Positions 51,000-52,097 of a stretch of DNA of 52,097 nt are shown in pieces (the stretch's first letter is position 1; the number at the start of each line of letters is the position of its first letter). The position numbers and the translations under genes were made by a program. The notes beneath the pieces are model-generated. The model was given only the letters and a program-made list of their open reading frames with translations. It was not told the origin of the DNA and did no database searches. This stretch comes from an uncultured Acetatifactor sp. (GTDB lineage: Bacteria; Bacillota; Clostridia; Lachnospirales; Lachnospiraceae), in assembly GCA_944383825.1 (NCBI GenBank), contig CALWRA010000019.1, positions 1 through 52,097 on the forward strand, given 5' to 3'.

Positions 51000-51830
51000 C
51001 TATATCTCCGGTTTCAGCGGCCCATAGAAATAAGAGGCAGTGGCGCCGCCGTCTATCAGAAAATCTGCGCCGGTAATAAACGCGCCTCTGTCGCTCATAA
51101 GAAGCTCCGCTACATTTGCAATCTCATCCGCGGTTCCCGGACGGCCCGCAGGACATTTTGCAAACATATTTTTATAGAAGTCTCCCCGGGGACCATTGAA
51201 TTCGTCAATGGCAAGGGGGGGCACCACAATACCGGGAGAGATAGAATTCAAACGAGCTCTCCTTTCTCCCCATCTGACCGCCTCCCACATCACACGTTTT
51301 TCATTGCAGCGCTTTGCCATCTGGTACGCGTGAAGCGTATCCCGAATATTCCTGGGCTGAAGCATTTCTAACGCAAGCAGCTCTTCCGCAGGCGTACAGG
51401 CAAGCAGCTCATCCTCCTGCGCCGTCAGAGCCGGCATACGGTGCCCGGACTGGCTGGAAATCGTCACACCCACGCCGCCTTCCCCGATTACCTTTCCCAC
51501 CTCCTCCAGCAGCACGGCTGTACCATAAAGGTCTACTTTCAAGATAGTTTCAACAGGTGCCTGACTGGGAGAAACTCCGGCGGCGTTCACCAGCATGGTA
51601 ATCTCTCCGTACCTCTGCGCCTCGCCAATCAGATTCTTGATAGAATCACGGGATGAGAGATCCATCTGTATTGCCACAGCGTCAAACCCTGCATCATTCA
51701 GAATCTTGGCCACAGCCTGTGCATTTTCCAGTCTTTTGTCCCCGATCACAATCTTCATTCCATATCCCATCCGACGGGCGATGGCCATGCCAATCTGCCC
51801 GGCTCCGGTTAATACCATTACATCCTTCAT
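51000..51830 (-). CDS. Short-chain dehydrogenase/reductase
   Basis: The 276-residue NAD(P)-dependent oxidoreductase has the cofactor motif TGAGQIG near residue 8, followed by NAAGVSPS near residue 88, and the catalytic Ser in SSQSGH. A YQMAKRCNEK segment near residue 170 provides the Tyr-x-x-x-Lys pair. The C-terminus ends in the SDR-typical GADFLIDGGATASYFYG. Between the Ser and Tyr there is an insert of about 40 residues. The substrate is unknown. It lies upstream of the glycosidase on the same strand, about 140 bp away, so a shared carbohydrate role is possible. Confidence 0.88.
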   Translation of the reverse strand: MKDVMVLTGAGQIGMAIARRMGYGMKIVIGDKRLENAQAVAKILNDAGFDAVAIQMDLSSRDSIKNLIGEAQRYGEITMLVNAAGVSPSQAPVETILKVDLYGTAVLLEEVGKVIGEGGVGVTISSQSGHRMPALTAQEDELLACTPAEELLALEMLQPRNIRDTLHAYQMAKRCNEKRVMWEAVRWGERRARLNSISPGIVVPPLAIDEFNGPRGDFYKNMFAKCPAGRPGTADEIANVAELLMSDRGAFITGADFLIDGGATASYFYGPLKPEI

Positions 51831-51860
51831 AAAACAGCTCCTTTCTGAAAACCTAATATG

Positions 51861-51888
51861 ATTATAATATTTATGCGTATGTTTTCAA
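51861..51888 (-). promoter_or_regulatory. Predicted promoter of the SDR gene
   Basis: On the minus strand TTGAAA (51883-51888) and TATAAT (51861-51866) are 16 bp apart, and AGAAAGGAGCTG lies just before the ATG at 51830. Confidence 0.6.
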
Positions 51889-52058
51889 GCTGATTTAGGT
51901 CCGTTTACAAGGAACCACACACAGACCGTGAAACAGTCTGCTGTCTTGTTGATGCTTCTTGCATACCATTTGCCGTAATAATCATCACTGCCTGCAAAAG
52001 CATACATACCCGTAAATCCATATTTGAATATCAGTAAATTATGACCTCTCAACAGAGG
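51885..52058 (-). other. Open frame remnant at right edge
   Basis: A minus-strand frame of about 57 codons is open between stops at 52059 and 51885. Its only ATG is at 52007, giving 40 residues rich in aromatic residues (AFAGSDDYYGKWYARS, then CFTVCVWFLVNGPKSA). The composition looks protein-like, but no good ribosome binding site precedes the ATG. It could be a decayed C-terminus or a chance frame. Confidence 0.3.
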
Positions 52059-52097
52059 TTACAGTGTTTTAATAAAATCCTCCAAAAGCCTTGAAAA
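52059..52097 (-). CDS. C-terminal end of an unidentified gene (partial)
   Basis: Reading in from the right edge, the minus strand encodes FSRLLEDFIKTL followed by TAA at 52059-52061. This looks like the helical end of a gene that lies mostly outside the window. It is too short to identify. Confidence 0.3.
   Translation of the reverse strand, partial: FSRLLEDFIKTL

Noticed and set aside
50922..51000. Minus-strand frame after the SDR gene ending AAYINASATV
   Set aside because: The composition looks protein-like, but the frame has no start codon with a ribosome binding site, overlaps the SDR end, and the SDR protein already has a normal C-terminus.
1..52097. CRISPR arrays, tRNA, rRNA, complete insertion sequences
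   Set aside because: No regularly spaced repeats, no clover-leaf sequences with CCA-type ends in the gaps, no rRNA stretches, and no transposase frames were seen.

Overview
The window looks like chromosome from a Gram-positive gut anaerobe of the Clostridia, most likely Lachnospiraceae. This is inferred from gene content: Firmicutes-type SufCBDSU, DapL, a type I glutamine synthetase followed by an ANTAR regulator, a secretin-less Tad pilus cluster, a BceAB-like ABC transporter with its two-component system, and strong AGGAGG-type ribosome binding sites. Almost everything is on the minus strand. No tRNA, rRNA or CRISPR array was seen.

Layout. Positions 1 to about 3.3 kb are the edge or remnant of a Tn1549-like integrative conjugative element: an oriT-like run of hairpins, mobC, two radical SAM genes and a DUF6061 gene. 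The chromosome resumes at a 22-bp perfect hairpin (3414-3461), followed by potABCD (spermidine/putrescine uptake), a DUF6056 membrane protein and a small alarmone synthetase. Next come glnA-ANTAR-dapF-dapL (nitrogen assimilation and lysine/peptidoglycan precursor), a membrane-anchored FMN-bind-like protein and a chemoreceptor with an extracytoplasmic CZB zinc domain. A basic-amino-acid-type ABC transporter, GT2, hisC, methyltransferase, hslO and nadE form a tightly packed run. From 24.4 to 34.8 kb lies a Tad/Flp-type pilus cluster: TadA, TadB, TadC, a short pilin, two TadE-like pseudopilins, a CpaB-like SAF protein, a Cys-pair lipoprotein, a 1,428-residue InlB-repeat/glycine-rich surface protein and a divergent prepilin peptidase. 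After that come a nitroreductase, a BceRSAB-like module, a 39-residue membrane peptide opposite a MATE efflux gene, a PNPOx-fold flavoprotein, the suf operon with a divergent Rrf2/IscR regulator, a frameshifted clan GH-A glycosidase and an SDR dehydrogenase.

The most unusual signal is not a gene. Seven 5' leaders carry pieces of one dispersed leader element. One piece (block A) has the core CAGTGTNAARCGCTT followed by GGAATGGAG. The other (block B) has a small hairpin with compensatory base changes, set directly against the Shine-Dalgarno GGGAGGT. Block A precedes glnA, nadE and tadA. Block B precedes the MATE gene and sufD. Both, in the order A then B, precede potD and the 1,428-residue protein gene. 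They lie before functionally unrelated genes and produce misleading N-terminal extensions in naive ORF calls. Other regulatory candidates are paired Rrf2 operators in the suf/rrf2 intergenic region, an exact ARG-box consensus before the amino-acid ABC operon, a terminator-like hairpin in the leader of the PNPOx-fold gene, and dyads just downstream of two predicted promoters.
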